Of a stretch of DNA of 64,000 nt, positions 1-7,755 are shown one piece after another (the stretch's first letter is position 1; each line of letters begins with the position of its first letter). Below the pieces are notes generated by a model that saw only the letters and a list, made by a program, of their open reading frames with translations, had not been told where the DNA came from and made no database searches. This DNA comes from Nitrospirae bacterium YQR-1 (lineage in GTDB: Bacteria > Nitrospirota > Thermodesulfovibrionia > Thermodesulfovibrionales > Magnetobacteriaceae), in contig JAMOBJ010000007.1 of assembly GCA_039908095.1 (NCBI GenBank), forward strand, positions 37,246 to 101,245, given 5' to 3'. The position numbers and the translations under genes were made by a program.

Positions 1-1
1 A

Positions 2-301
2 AAACCAATGGTTGATGAAAAGGTGGATGGTGAACTCAGCAGAAAAGAAGTTGGTAAGGAAACCATTGACGGACACTCATGCACAAAGTACATGGTTACT
101 TATAAGTCCGGCGGTAAAGAGCAACAGATATATCAATGGATGGCCTCTGATATTATATTTCCGGTTAAAACCTCGGCGGTGGACGGTTCATGGTCACAGG
201 AGTACAAAAATATAAAAACAGGTTCTCAGCCGGCTGATATTTTTGAAGTTCCCGCCGGTTTCAATAAAATGGAAATTCCCGCCGGTATGAATATGAAGTA
301 A
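2..301 (+). CDS. DUF4412-like protein, C-terminal part (partial)
   Basis: The reading frame is open to the left edge of the window, so only the C-terminal part is present (about 97 residues from an internal Met at position 8). It reads as the end of a small periplasmic or lipoprotein-like protein of the DUF4412 type. A 'GKETIDGHSCTKYMVT' stretch is followed by a Trp-containing strand (YQWMASDIIFPVKT) and an 'ADIFEVPAGFNKMEIPAG' tail, which is the usual ending in that family. No catalytic residues are known for the family and its function is unknown. The true start and any signal peptide lie outside the window. Confidence in coding is high; the family assignment rests on pattern memory only. 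Confidence 0.6.
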   Translation, partial: KPMVDEKVDGELSRKEVGKETIDGHSCTKYMVTYKSGGKEQQIYQWMASDIIFPVKTSAVDGSWSQEYKNIKTGSQPADIFEVPAGFNKMEIPAGMNMK

Positions 302-464
302 TTTAAACCTTTTTTATATATGTCACAGGAGCGCTTCTTTGGATACCATTTTATAAGCATAAGAGGGTTTTGAACCAGTCCTGCGCGTATCAGAATCAGC
401 CGCCCATGAAATCAGCTGCCCCTATGCAGAGGTTTAACGGGCTGAGGGCATTTAGAGGGAAAAT

Positions 465-539
465 TGGAGCGGGCAACGAGACTCGAACTCGCGACCCCAA
501 CCTTGGCAAGGTTGTGCTCTACCACTGAGCTACGCCCGC
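465..539 (-). tRNA. tRNA-Gly (anticodon GCC)
   Basis: Read on the minus strand, a full cloverleaf is visible. The 7-bp acceptor stem GCGGGCG pairs with TGCCCGC (one G-U). The D arm is GCTCAGTGGTAGAGC, the anticodon arm CAACCTTGCCAAGGTTG has GCC at its centre, and the T arm contains GTTCGAGTC. The CCA end is encoded in the genome (positions 465-467). The anticodon reads GGC/GGU glycine codons. It is a stand-alone gene between a DUF4412-type gene and trpE. Confidence 0.97.
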
Positions 540-598
540 TCTGCCGGTACCACCACAGATATGCTACTATAATTATTTAACAGTTTGCAACTTTACTC

Positions 599-628
599 TT
601 GTAACTTTATCATCGTTCACTGTATTAT
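599..628 (+). promoter_or_regulatory. Candidate sigma-70 promoter of trpEGD
   Basis: TTGTAA at 599-604 and TATTAT at 623-628 are separated by 18 nt, about 50 nt upstream of the trpE start. The -35 is weak and the -10 fair. No Trp-rich leader peptide or clear attenuator was seen between this site and trpE. Confidence 0.4.
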
Positions 629-676
629 AGTAAATACTGTGTTTGTAACACGGTAATATCATAAAGGAAAACGGCA

Positions 677-2176
677 GTGTTTGTCAATATGTATTATCCA
701 AAAATAGAAGAATTTAAAAAAATATCAAAAGACGGCAATCTGATTCCTGTTTACACGGAGATTCTGGCCGACACTGAGACCCCTGTATCGGCATACTTAA
801 AACTATGCGGGCCAAATACGTTTCTGCTGGAGAGCGTCATGGGAGGGGAAAAATGGGCCAGGTATTCGTTTTTAGGGATCGCTCCTAAAAAAACTATGAA
901 GTTCCGTGGTAACGAGGTTGAAATTACGTGTGACGGTAAATCCACCCAAAAAATGGTGGTTGATCCGATTGAGGTGTTAAGGGAAGAGCTCTCTCAGTAC
1001 ACTGCAGTTAAAACACACGGTTTGCCGCGCTTTTATGGCGGTTTGGTCGGCTACATCGGCTATGAGTGTGTACAGTTTTTTGAAAGTGTACCAATAAGAG
1101 AAAAACCGTCTCTCGGCTTACCGGATTCGATGTTTATGCTTATGGACACTATTGTTATTTTTGACAACCTGAGACAGGCTATTAAAGTTGTGGCTAACGC
1201 CTCCCTTATCGGTAAAACCGCAGAGGACAGCTACAAGGAAGCAATCGGGAAAATATCGGCAATTGTAGAGCTGCTAAAAAAACCGGTAGCCAACCGGACT
1301 CTCTCTATTGACAATAATTCCATAAATGCTAATGACTCCGACAGCTATAAGTCCTCATTTACTGAAAAAGGGCAGTTCTTCGAGGCTGTTGAGAAATCAA
1401 AAGAGTATATCAGGGCTGGGGACGCTTTTCAAATAGTAGTGTCACAGCGGTTTGAATCAGATATTGAAATAGAGGCATTTGATGTTTATCGTTGTCTGAG
1501 AGTGATAAATCCCTCCCCGTACATGTTTTATCTTAACTTTGGTGATACTCAGATAGTGGGCTCATCCCCGGAGATTCTTGTAAGGGTGGAAGAGGGCAAA
1601 ATCACGCTGCGCCCGATTGCGGGCACAAGGAGGCGGGGGCGCTCCGAGGATGAGGACCTGGCTCTTGAGGTCGAGTTAAAAGGCGATCCTAAGGAAAGGG
1701 CTGAGCATATAATGCTGGTTGATCTGGGTAGAAATGACGTTGGCAGGGTGGCTGTTGTGGGGACAGTGAAAGTTACCGAACTTATGGATGTGGAGCGCTA
1801 CAGCCACGTCATGCACATAGTGTCAAACGTGGAGGGTACACTGAGAGAGGGGCTTGACTCATTTGACGTCTTAAGGGCGTGTTTTCCGGCGGGGACGGTA
1901 ACAGGGGCGCCGAAGGTGCGGGCTATGGAAATCATAGATGAACTTGAGCCTGTAATGCGCGGCCCTTATGCAGGAGCGGTCGGCTATTTCGGCTTTTCAG
2001 GCTCCATGGATACCTGTATTACCATTAGAACCATACTGATTACAGAGGGCAAGGTATTTGTGCAGGCCGGGGCCGGCATCGTTGCCGACTCTGTTGCTGA
2101 AAACGAATACGAGGAAACTGTAAATAAAGCAAAAGGCATGTTTCGTGCCGTTGTTATGGCTAAGAGCGGATGTTAG
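677..2176 (+). CDS. trpE: Anthranilate synthase component I
   Basis: TrpE is the large subunit of anthranilate synthase, which turns chorismate plus ammonia (from TrpG) into anthranilate, the first committed step of tryptophan synthesis in the cytoplasm. At 499 residues it is full length. The N-terminal domain carries the LLES motif used for tryptophan feedback binding. The C-terminal chorismate-binding domain has GSSPEILVRV, RPIAGTRRRG, LVDLGRNDVGRV and FPAGTVTGAPK. The GTG at 677 is preferred because AAAGGA at about 663-667 sits 9-10 nt upstream; the in-frame ATG at 689 would be too far from it. It heads trpE-trpG-trpD. No trpC/F/B/A genes follow, so the rest of the pathway must lie elsewhere. 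Confidence 0.97.
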   Translation: MFVNMYYPKIEEFKKISKDGNLIPVYTEILADTETPVSAYLKLCGPNTFLLESVMGGEKWARYSFLGIAPKKTMKFRGNEVEITCDGKSTQKMVVDPIEVLREELSQYTAVKTHGLPRFYGGLVGYIGYECVQFFESVPIREKPSLGLPDSMFMLMDTIVIFDNLRQAIKVVANASLIGKTAEDSYKEAIGKISAIVELLKKPVANRTLSIDNNSINANDSDSYKSSFTEKGQFFEAVEKSKEYIRAGDAFQIVVSQRFESDIEIEAFDVYRCLRVINPSPYMFYLNFGDTQIVGSSPEILVRVEEGKITLRPIAGTRRRGRSEDEDLALEVELKGDPKERAEHIMLVDLGRNDVGRVAVVGTVKVTELMDVERYSHVMHIVSNVEGTLREGLDSFDVLRACFPAGTVTGAPKVRAMEIIDELEPVMRGPYAGAVGYFGFSGSMDTCITIRTILITEGKVFVQAGAGIVADSVAENEYEETVNKAKGMFRAVVMAKSGC

Positions 2177-2212
2177 TCAAAAAACATGGAAACTGTGTGA
2201 GTTAAAACTGTT

Positions 2213-2815
2213 ATGCTTTTAATGATAGATAATTATGATTCATTTACATACAATCTTGTTCAATATCTGGGCGAACTTGGGCAGGTTATAAAAGTCTTCA
2301 GAAACGATAAAATCACAGTTAGTGATATTGAGAAACTGAAGCCGGACACTATTGTGATCTCTCCGGGGCCTTGCACTCCGAATGAGGCGGGAATCTCGGT
2401 TGATTTAATAAAAAACTTCTTTAGTAAAATTCCGATTCTTGGAGTGTGTCTGGGGCATCAATCCATTGGAGCGGCTTTTAATGCAGATATCGTCAGGGCG
2501 CAGCGGCTTATGCACGGTAAGACTTCCCTGATCTATCATGACGGCAAGGGCATATTCAAGGGGATACCCAATCCGTTTGAAGCCACACGGTATCATTCGC
2601 TGATAATTAAAAAAGACACGCTTTCAGATGATTTTGAAATTACCGCATGGACTGATGCTGATGAAATCATGGGTATCAGACACCAGTCATACCCGCTTGA
2701 GGGTGTACAATTTCACCCTGAGTCTATACTAACAAAGGCCGGCAAGGAGATTCTCTCAAATTTCCTTACGCTCTCCGCAGCTTTTAACGCTAAGCACAGT
2801 CACGGCGGGAGGTAA
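2213..2815 (+). CDS. trpG: Anthranilate synthase glutamine amidotransferase component
   Basis: This 200-residue class I glutamine amidotransferase releases ammonia from glutamine for TrpE. The catalytic triad is visible: the nucleophile Cys in [10 protein letters not shown] and the His-Glu pair in VQFHPES. The N-terminus [19 protein letters not shown] is typical. Many bacteria use the same subunit as PabA in folate synthesis, which cannot be excluded. It lies 36 nt after trpE and 3 nt before trpD on the same strand, so it is co-transcribed. It is not fused to trpD, unlike in enteric bacteria. Confidence 0.96.
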   Translation: MLLMIDNYDSFTYNLVQYLGELGQVIKVFRNDKITVSDIEKLKPDTIVISPGPCTPNEAGISVDLIKNFFSKIPILGVCLGHQSIGAAFNADIVRAQRLMHGKTSLIYHDGKGIFKGIPNPFEATRYHSLIIKKDTLSDDFEITAWTDADEIMGIRHQSYPLEGVQFHPESILTKAGKEILSNFLTLSAAFNAKHSHGGR

Positions 2816-2818
2816 ACC

Positions 2819-3835
2819 GTGATAAGAGAAGCGATAAATATTCTGACACAGAGCATAGACCTCTCCAGTAATGAAATGATTGAGTGTATGACGGAAATAA
2901 TGGAGGGCAGGGCAACTGATGCCCAGATAGCAGCCTTTTTAACAGTCCTTAAGGTTAAAGGCGAGACGGTTGAAGAGATAACGGCAGCCGTCACGGTAAT
3001 GAGAGAAAAGGCGATAAAAATAACCGCCCCCGAGGGTGTTGTGGATACCTGCGGCACCGGTGGCGACCTTTCCCATACATTTAACATATCAACAACAGCG
3101 GCGGTAGTGACGGCAGCTTGCGGCATACCGGTAGCCAAGCATGGGAACCGCTCGGTATCAAGCCGCACGGGAAGTGCAGACGTGCTTGAAGCCCTTGACG
3201 TCATAATAGATCTGAGCCCTGAAAAAGTTGAGAAATGCTTGTATGAAACCGGATTTGGATTTCTATTTGCCCCGTTATTTCACCCTGCCATGAAGTATGC
3301 GGTAAGTCCAAGAAGGGAAATTGGAATAAGGACAATTTTTAATATACTCGGGCCGCTAACTAATCCGGCAGGCGCTAAAAGACAAATAGTCGGTGTCTAT
3401 GATGCAGCTTTGACGGAGCCACTGGCGGCTGTGCTGGGGAATTTGGGTGCAGTTGATGCAATGGTATTTCATGGAGCAGACGGCCTTGATGAGGTTACAA
3501 TATCCGACGGCACCTATGTGTCGAGATTTTCAGGCGGTACTGTTAATAATCTGGTGTTTGCACCGGAGGATTTCCGGTTTGACAGGGCGGAATTATCAAC
3601 TCTTTCCGGTGGTAACAGAGAGGACAATGCCCGCATTACTTATGAAATTCTAAGTGGAGGCAAAGGCCCGGGACGTGACATTGTTATTATGAACTCCGCC
3701 TGTGCTCTTATGGTCTCACAACAGCAGTATGAACTGGATGCAGCCGTTAACATGGTTACTGATGCTCTGGATAGCGGCAGTGCCCTTCGGAAACTTGAGG
3801 AAATAAAGAGAGTTTCACAAAAATTAAAGGATTAA
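2819..3835 (+). CDS. trpD: Anthranilate phosphoribosyltransferase
   Basis: TrpD transfers phosphoribose from PRPP to anthranilate, the second step of tryptophan synthesis. The 338-residue length is normal. The glycine-rich PRPP loop DTCGTGGD, the KHGNRSVSSRTGSAD motif and the anthranilate-side segment ILGPLTNPAGAKRQIVGVY are all present. The GTG start at 2819 follows the trpG stop by 3 nt and has a strong Shine-Dalgarno (GGGAGG at about 2806-2811) inside the end of trpG, which indicates translational coupling. Downstream is repeat DNA, so the operon appears to end here. Confidence 0.97.
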   Translation: MIREAINILTQSIDLSSNEMIECMTEIMEGRATDAQIAAFLTVLKVKGETVEEITAAVTVMREKAIKITAPEGVVDTCGTGGDLSHTFNISTTAAVVTAACGIPVAKHGNRSVSSRTGSADVLEALDVIIDLSPEKVEKCLYETGFGFLFAPLFHPAMKYAVSPRREIGIRTIFNILGPLTNPAGAKRQIVGVYDAALTEPLAAVLGNLGAVDAMVFHGADGLDEVTISDGTYVSRFSGGTVNNLVFAPEDFRFDRAELSTLSGGNREDNARITYEILSGGKGPGRDIVIMNSACALMVSQQQYELDAAVNMVTDALDSGSALRKLEEIKRVSQKLKD

Positions 3836-3849
3836 AAAACTTGCATTCA

Positions 3850-3885
3850 TACCAAGTTGCAGTAAAAGGTAAACGCAGGCAGCTG
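3850..3885 (+). repeat. Solo end of ACCAAG-type miniature element
   Basis: This starts with TACCAAGTTGCAGT and continues with a degenerate version of the sequence that follows this end at 19001 and 21196. There is no matching right end nearby. It directly abuts the related element at 3888-4011. Confidence 0.55.
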
Positions 3886-3887
3886 TT

Positions 3888-4011
3888 ATTCCAATTCTAA
3901 TTCATTTGTCTAACTTTGTTGGCTTCGTCACAAGCTCCTCAACGTACTAAAAGTACGCCTGCGTCGCTTGTTCCTTGCCGCCTCGTTATACTTTTGAATT
4001 AGAATTGGAAT
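3888..4011. mobile_element. Miniature inverted-repeat element with ATTCCAATTC ends
   Basis: Perfect 17-bp terminal inverted repeats (ATTCCAATTCTAATTCA at 3888-3904, its complement at 3995-4011) enclose about 90 bp. The interior, read in reverse, matches the interior of the ACCAAG-type elements at 21196 and 26047: an 'aggagcttgtgacgaagcc' block, a 'gttagac' block and a 'taacgaggcggcaagga' block. It has a related core but different ends. The right end touches the stop codon of the neighbouring MBL gene (4011-4013). It encodes no protein. Confidence 0.7.
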
Positions 4012-4637
4012 TACTCGCTATTAAAGAAATTGTATTTTCTTTCGTGTGAGATTGTGGTCTCAGAGCCGTGGCCTGGAAATACCCTTGTTTCAGGAGGTAG
4101 TCCCATAAGGCGCTTGAAGGATTTTTTTAAATCAAGAGCATTACCACCCGGCAGGTCTGTTCTTCCCACCGAACCCTCAAAGAGGGTATCACCGGTTACG
4201 ATTATTCCCTCGCCATAAATACATATGCCGCCGGGGGTGTGTCCCGGTGTGTGAAGCACCTCAAACTGATGACTGCCAACTGTAATAGTGTCACTCTCAG
4301 AGAGAAACTGGTCAGGCTTAGGCATAGGATCCATCTGGTGGCCCCAAAATAACGCCATGTCACGGGCGGCTTCATATATGGTGCGGTCATCTGTATGCAT
4401 TAACAGCAGGGGGTTAAGGGCATCCTTTATTTCAGGAATACCCCCTATGTGGTCAAAATGCGTGTGCGTACAAACTATTTTCTTTAAGGTAAGAGACTTA
4501 TCGGTTATAAAATCAATAATTCTGTCGGGTTCATCGCCGGGGTCTATTACGATGGTCTCTCCGGTGTCCTTATCTGAGAGGATGTAGCAGTTGACCTGTA
4601 AAGGCCCAACCACAAAACACCTAAGAAACAGCCCCAT
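4011..4637 (-). CDS. MBL-fold metallo-hydrolase, glyoxalase II-like
   Basis: A 208-residue single-domain metallo-beta-lactamase-fold hydrolase. The zinc ligands are visible in THTHFDHIGG (HxHxDH), HTPGHTPGG, TGDTLF and the C-terminal PGHGSET. This layout fits the glyoxalase II-like (YcbL type) subfamily, which hydrolyses thioesters such as S-lactoylglutathione or related thiols. The substrate cannot be told from sequence. It follows atpE on the minus strand after a gap of about 57 nt and may be the tail of that transcript. Its stop codon overlaps the end of the miniature element at 3888-4011, so the extreme C-terminus could have been altered by insertion. Confidence 0.88.
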   Translation of the reverse strand: MGLFLRCFVVGPLQVNCYILSDKDTGETIVIDPGDEPDRIIDFITDKSLTLKKIVCTHTHFDHIGGIPEIKDALNPLLLMHTDDRTIYEAARDMALFWGHQMDPMPKPDQFLSESDTITVGSHQFEVLHTPGHTPGGICIYGEGIIVTGDTLFEGSVGRTDLPGGNALDLKKSFKRLMGLPPETRVFPGHGSETTISHERKYNFFNSE

Positions 4638-4694
4638 CTCTTAGCCCCCAACACGATTTAACCCCGCTCACAGTATAAGTTTCCCTGTGGCCGC

Positions 4695-5036
4695 CTAAAA
4701 AAACAGCTTCTGATTAATAAGCACACCAAGGGATAGCAAGAATGCATAAATACAGAGCGACTCAATCATAGCAAGACCAATAATCAGTGTGGTTGTAATC
4801 TTACCGGATGCCCCGGGATTTCTTGCAACACCATCACATGCCTTACTAAGACCCAGCCCCTGGCCTATTCCCGTGCCAAGTGCCGCTATTCCCAGCCCTA
4901 TTAATGCTCCAATAGCTGCAAATGCCTTTACGTTGCCCGATTGGCTGTCAGCCGCTCCATCGGCTGCATACAATGTCGCTACAGGTACTGCCGCTACCGT
5001 CATTACTACAAACAGCAACATTAAAAATCTCTTCAT
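4695..5036 (-). CDS. atpE: ATP synthase F0 subunit c
   Basis: A proteolipid ring subunit of the F-type ATP synthase. At 113 residues it is longer than the usual 75-90 because an N-terminal hydrophobic leader of about 25 residues (MKRFLMLLFVV...LYAADG) precedes the two-helix hairpin. Helix 1 holds the glycine-rich GLGIAALGTGIGQGLG, the loop is ARNPGASGK, and helix 2 has the ion-binding Glu92 in GLAMIESLCIY. Gln59, Glu92, Ser93 and Tyr97 match several positions that coordinate Na+ in sodium-type c rings, but the usual Thr after the Ser is Leu94. It lies 32 nt after atpB; genes for the b, delta and F1 subunits are absent here. Confidence 0.95.
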   Translation of the reverse strand: MKRFLMLLFVVMTVAAVPVATLYAADGAADSQSGNVKAFAAIGALIGLGIAALGTGIGQGLGLSKACDGVARNPGASGKITTTLIIGLAMIESLCIYAFLLSLGVLINQKLFF

Positions 5037-5068
5037 TTAATTCAACCTCCACAGTATTTTTATTAATA

Positions 5069-5740
5069 TTAATGTGACTCTTCAACTGCACCGGCAAAGT
5101 ACAGCGTTGCTAACAAAACAAAAACAAAGGCCTGTACAACACTGACAAGTATGCCAAGGCCTAAAAACACTATAGGAATTACCGCCGGAGCCAACACTGC
5201 CAATACTGACAGTATTATGTGCTTTGAGAGCATATTTCCAAAAAGCCTCACCGACAGGGTAACAGGTCGCGCCAGGTGCCCAATGAACTCTATTATAAAC
5301 ATCATAATCATCAGTGGCAGCGCATAAATTGACCGTATAGGCCCCAAAAAATGTTTCAGATAACCGCCACCGTGCTCTCTGAGTCCAAAGTAGTGGGTTG
5401 CTATAAACACCGGTACAGCGCAGGAGGCCGTCGTGTTGATATTACCCGTGGGTGCATCAAACCCGGGAATTAAACCCATTAAGTTACAAACAAGAATATA
5501 GAGCCCCAGTGTGCCTATCATGGGAAACATTGAGTCAACCCAGTGGTGGTTTATGTTGTCTTTGCAAAAATCATATAAGGCCTCAACAATTCCCTCCACC
5601 ACGTTTTGTGCTCCAACCGGCACCAGCTTCAAGGAGCCCCTAACAACAAACGCAACGGTTATTAGAATTGCCATCGCTACCCACGAATACGTAACATAGG
5701 GCGGAACCCCCGATATGTGTATGAGTGCATGTGATTCCAA
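5069..5740 (-). CDS. atpB: ATP synthase F0 subunit a
   Basis: The stator channel protein of F0, 223 residues with five to six membrane helices. The essential arginine of the ion path is in SVRLFGNMLSKH in the penultimate helix, and the C-terminal helix LVSVVQAFVFVLLATLYFAG is typical. The ribosome-binding site GGAGGG lies just upstream on the minus strand. It is the first gene of atpB-atpE behind a good sigma-70 promoter. No atpI or uncI-like gene precedes it. The rest of the complex must be encoded elsewhere, as in many bacteria that split F0 a/c from the main atp operon. Confidence 0.96.
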   Translation of the reverse strand: MESHALIHISGVPPYVTYSWVAMAILITVAFVVRGSLKLVPVGAQNVVEGIVEALYDFCKDNINHHWVDSMFPMIGTLGLYILVCNLMGLIPGFDAPTGNINTTASCAVPVFIATHYFGLREHGGGYLKHFLGPIRSIYALPLMIMMFIIEFIGHLARPVTLSVRLFGNMLSKHIILSVLAVLAPAVIPIVFLGLGILVSVVQAFVFVLLATLYFAGAVEESH

Positions 5741-5767
5741 CTCTTACCCTCCTCTGTAAAATAAAAT

Positions 5768-5797
5768 ATCATACTTGTCTGAAAGTCTAAATGTCAA
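5768..5797 (-). promoter_or_regulatory. Sigma-70 promoter of atpB-atpE
   Basis: On the minus strand a perfect -35 TTGACA (5797-5792) and -10 TATGAT (5773-5768) are separated by 18 nt, about 28 nt upstream of the atpB start. Confidence 0.6.
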
Positions 5798-5853
5798 GAA
5801 CTTCTGATTAAAAATTTTTAATTATAGATAAGTAATGTTATTGCCTATACAGT

Positions 5854-6043
5854 TATAGCAAAAAGCAAAAGTATGTTCTTATTGATTTATTAAAGAAGAG
5901 ATTGCCACACCCCCTGCGGGGGTTCGCAATGACGGCATGTAGTTGTTTTTACTGTGTTTTTTTATTCGTCATTGCGAGGAGCGATAGCGACGTGGCAATC
6001 TCAACCACTAAAAATAATGAACGGAATTATGGTTTTCGCTATA
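5854..6043. mobile_element. TA-flanked miniature element (MITE), copy 1
   Basis: A 190-bp element ending in TATAGCAAAAAGC and (complement) TATAGCGAAAACC, flanked by TA. The interior holds two opposed copies of the motif 'ttgcgaggagcg...gtggcaatctc' / 'gagattgccacaccccctgcg', so RNA from it would fold into long hairpins. It is the inverted-orientation counterpart of the copy at 18779-18969, and of the deleted copy at 44843-44980. It encodes no protein. It sits between the atpB promoter and the DUF4337 gene. Confidence 0.8.
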
Positions 6044-6137
6044 ACTGCTTAAGCATTTTAATTTTTTCTCTTTAATTTTAAACTCTCTTCTGAAAAGTTA
6101 ATATTCTGAAACCTCGATTTTCGCTATTTAATTTCCC

Positions 6138-6680
6138 TTACACAGGTAGGAAGAGTAAAAAACCGTTTATGAAGTATAAGATACCGGCTGAACCTATAAC
6201 AATGCTTACAAGCCAGAGGGATTTTTTTTTCATAAGGGCCGAGATGGAACCTATCAGAATCGCAATTTGAAGGAATATGATAGCCATACCAAATGCTCGT
6301 GAGTGCTGTTGAGCATCTTCACGCAGTTTTTCCAGCTTTTTAGCCTCGGCTGATATTGCAGCCTTTTCACTGTCATATTTTTTTATTTTCTCCCCAAAGA
6401 AGGCTATTTTTTCGTTGTAGTGTTTTATCCCGGAAGCAGATAATTCAGACTCCGAAAAGTTCAATTCTGTTTCATACCTGTCCTTTTGTCCCTCATATAG
6501 GTAGCTCTTTATGCTCTTTGCCTGGAAGTATGCCCATTGGTCAGACGCTTGTGATTGAAAAAGCAGCGATTTTGTGGAATAATTGCCACCCTTAAATGTG
6601 GATAGGGTTGCCAATACTGCAAACAGCACAGTGGTCATAGCCAGGTAATTAAGCCAGGGTTCTTTTTTCTCATCTGCCAT
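6138..6680 (-). CDS. DUF4337-type membrane protein
   Basis: A 180-residue protein resembling the DUF4337 family. It has an N-terminal membrane helix (LNYLAMTTVLFAVLATLSTF), then a Gln/Ala-rich segment (SQASDQWAYFQAKSIKSYLYE) that is the family hallmark. A charged coiled-coil region at about residues 85-125 follows, then two C-terminal helices separated by KKK. The coiled coil would lie on one side of the membrane between helix 1 and the hairpin. The function of the family is unknown. It is on the minus strand, 40 nt downstream of the FecR-like gene, probably in the same transcript. Confidence 0.75.
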   Translation of the reverse strand: MADEKKEPWLNYLAMTTVLFAVLATLSTFKGGNYSTKSLLFQSQASDQWAYFQAKSIKSYLYEGQKDRYETELNFSESELSASGIKHYNEKIAFFGEKIKKYDSEKAAISAEAKKLEKLREDAQQHSRAFGMAIIFLQIAILIGSISALMKKKSLWLVSIVIGSAGILYFINGFLLFLPV

Positions 6681-6720
6681 GATTTCTCTTCCTCCTGCTT
6701 ATTAGTTCTCTGTATCTGTG

Positions 6721-7728
6721 TTACCGGCTCTGAAAAGTTCTTACTAAATCATCTTTGGTAAAGAATTCCATGTCTGCGCCTGCCGAGCGTATCTCGGCTT
6801 TATATGGACTGAGCCTTTTGTATAAATACGGCACTCCACATGAATCATAGAGATCGGGTTTTTTCAATTTTAGCTCAGTAAGCTTACGCGGCACTTTCCC
6901 CTCGTGTTCATAACTGTAAATACTCAGCGCTGATTCTATAATACTCATCTCGGCCTTTGTGATTCTAGTAACCACAGGACATATCAATGAGCTGAAGGTT
7001 TCTCTGATTTCGGAAAACAAAAAGTCGGAAAATTTCAATGAAGTTTCAATGTCGGCAATCTCTTCCAGCCGGGTTTCATCTTCACTGGAGATATATGATA
7101 GCCTGGGAGTTGTAGAAAAATGATCAACAACGGCCTTTCTTTCTTTCGTTATATCAATCTCCTGTGTACTGCCTGAAACAGAAAAACTTACCGTTCCCTC
7201 AAGCACTGCAACCTCTGTGCCGGGAACATTTTCCATAAATGATCTGGGAATTTCATCATTATATTTTACTAAAAATGAAGTACCCCTTACGCCGGCAACA
7301 GCTTGAGGCGTTTGTACCGAAAACACCTTTTTTGACTTTCCACCCTGATCTGCGGCAAGTTTGTGGGTTATTTTTACCAAAACCGCACCTTTTGTCAATT
7401 TTGTTTGAGGCTCGGCATCAGGGCCGTCTTTATCCACCTCAAGGGCTGTATTTTCTGTAACCCTGACAGCAGCCCTGTTTTTAAATACCACATCTGTTTT
7501 TGAGTTATCCACAGTCCGGATAATATCTCCCGGCTTTATTGATTCATGTTTTTTAGCTCTGAGTTCCGGTTTCCCTCGATTCTGAACAGTAACGTAACCC
7601 TCCAACTTGTCAATTACATATTCATTAATTAATCTTTTATAACGGAAATACTTCTCTGCAACGTTATAGACAGCAACTACTACAGCTGACATCATGAGAA
7701 TCAATATTATTTTCTTTTTAATACTCAT
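6721..7728 (-). CDS. FecR-domain protein with pseudopilin-like C-terminus
   Basis: A 335-residue protein with an N-terminal membrane anchor (IILILMMSAVVVAVYNVAEKYF) and then a FecR domain at about residues 40-200. FecR features visible are EGYVTVQNRG, the IKPGDIIRT turn, VRVTENTALEV, and the FSVQTPQAVAGVRGTSFLV signature. The last 80 residues look like the C-terminal half of a GspG-type pseudopilin: a helix AEMSIIESALSIYSYEHEG, then P..L..L, then DSCGVPYLYKR and SAGADMEFFTKDDL, where pseudopilins have DPWGNPY and GADG...DI. No sigma factor or TonB receptor neighbours it. It lies 27 nt downstream of the GspE-type ATPase gene, so a link to an export or pilus-like machine is inferred. Its exact role is unknown. 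Confidence 0.7.
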   Translation of the reverse strand: MSIKKKIILILMMSAVVVAVYNVAEKYFRYKRLINEYVIDKLEGYVTVQNRGKPELRAKKHESIKPGDIIRTVDNSKTDVVFKNRAAVRVTENTALEVDKDGPDAEPQTKLTKGAVLVKITHKLAADQGGKSKKVFSVQTPQAVAGVRGTSFLVKYNDEIPRSFMENVPGTEVAVLEGTVSFSVSGSTQEIDITKERKAVVDHFSTTPRLSYISSEDETRLEEIADIETSLKFSDFLFSEIRETFSSLICPVVTRITKAEMSIIESALSIYSYEHEGKVPRKLTELKLKKPDLYDSCGVPYLYKRLSPYKAEIRSAGADMEFFTKDDLVRTFQSR

Positions 7729-7755
7729 GTGGCATCGTTACATTAATTTTCCTTG

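Noticed and set aside
560..676. Tryptophan attenuator or leader peptide upstream of trpE
   Set aside because: No short ORF with Trp codons, T-box sequence or terminator/antiterminator pair was found.
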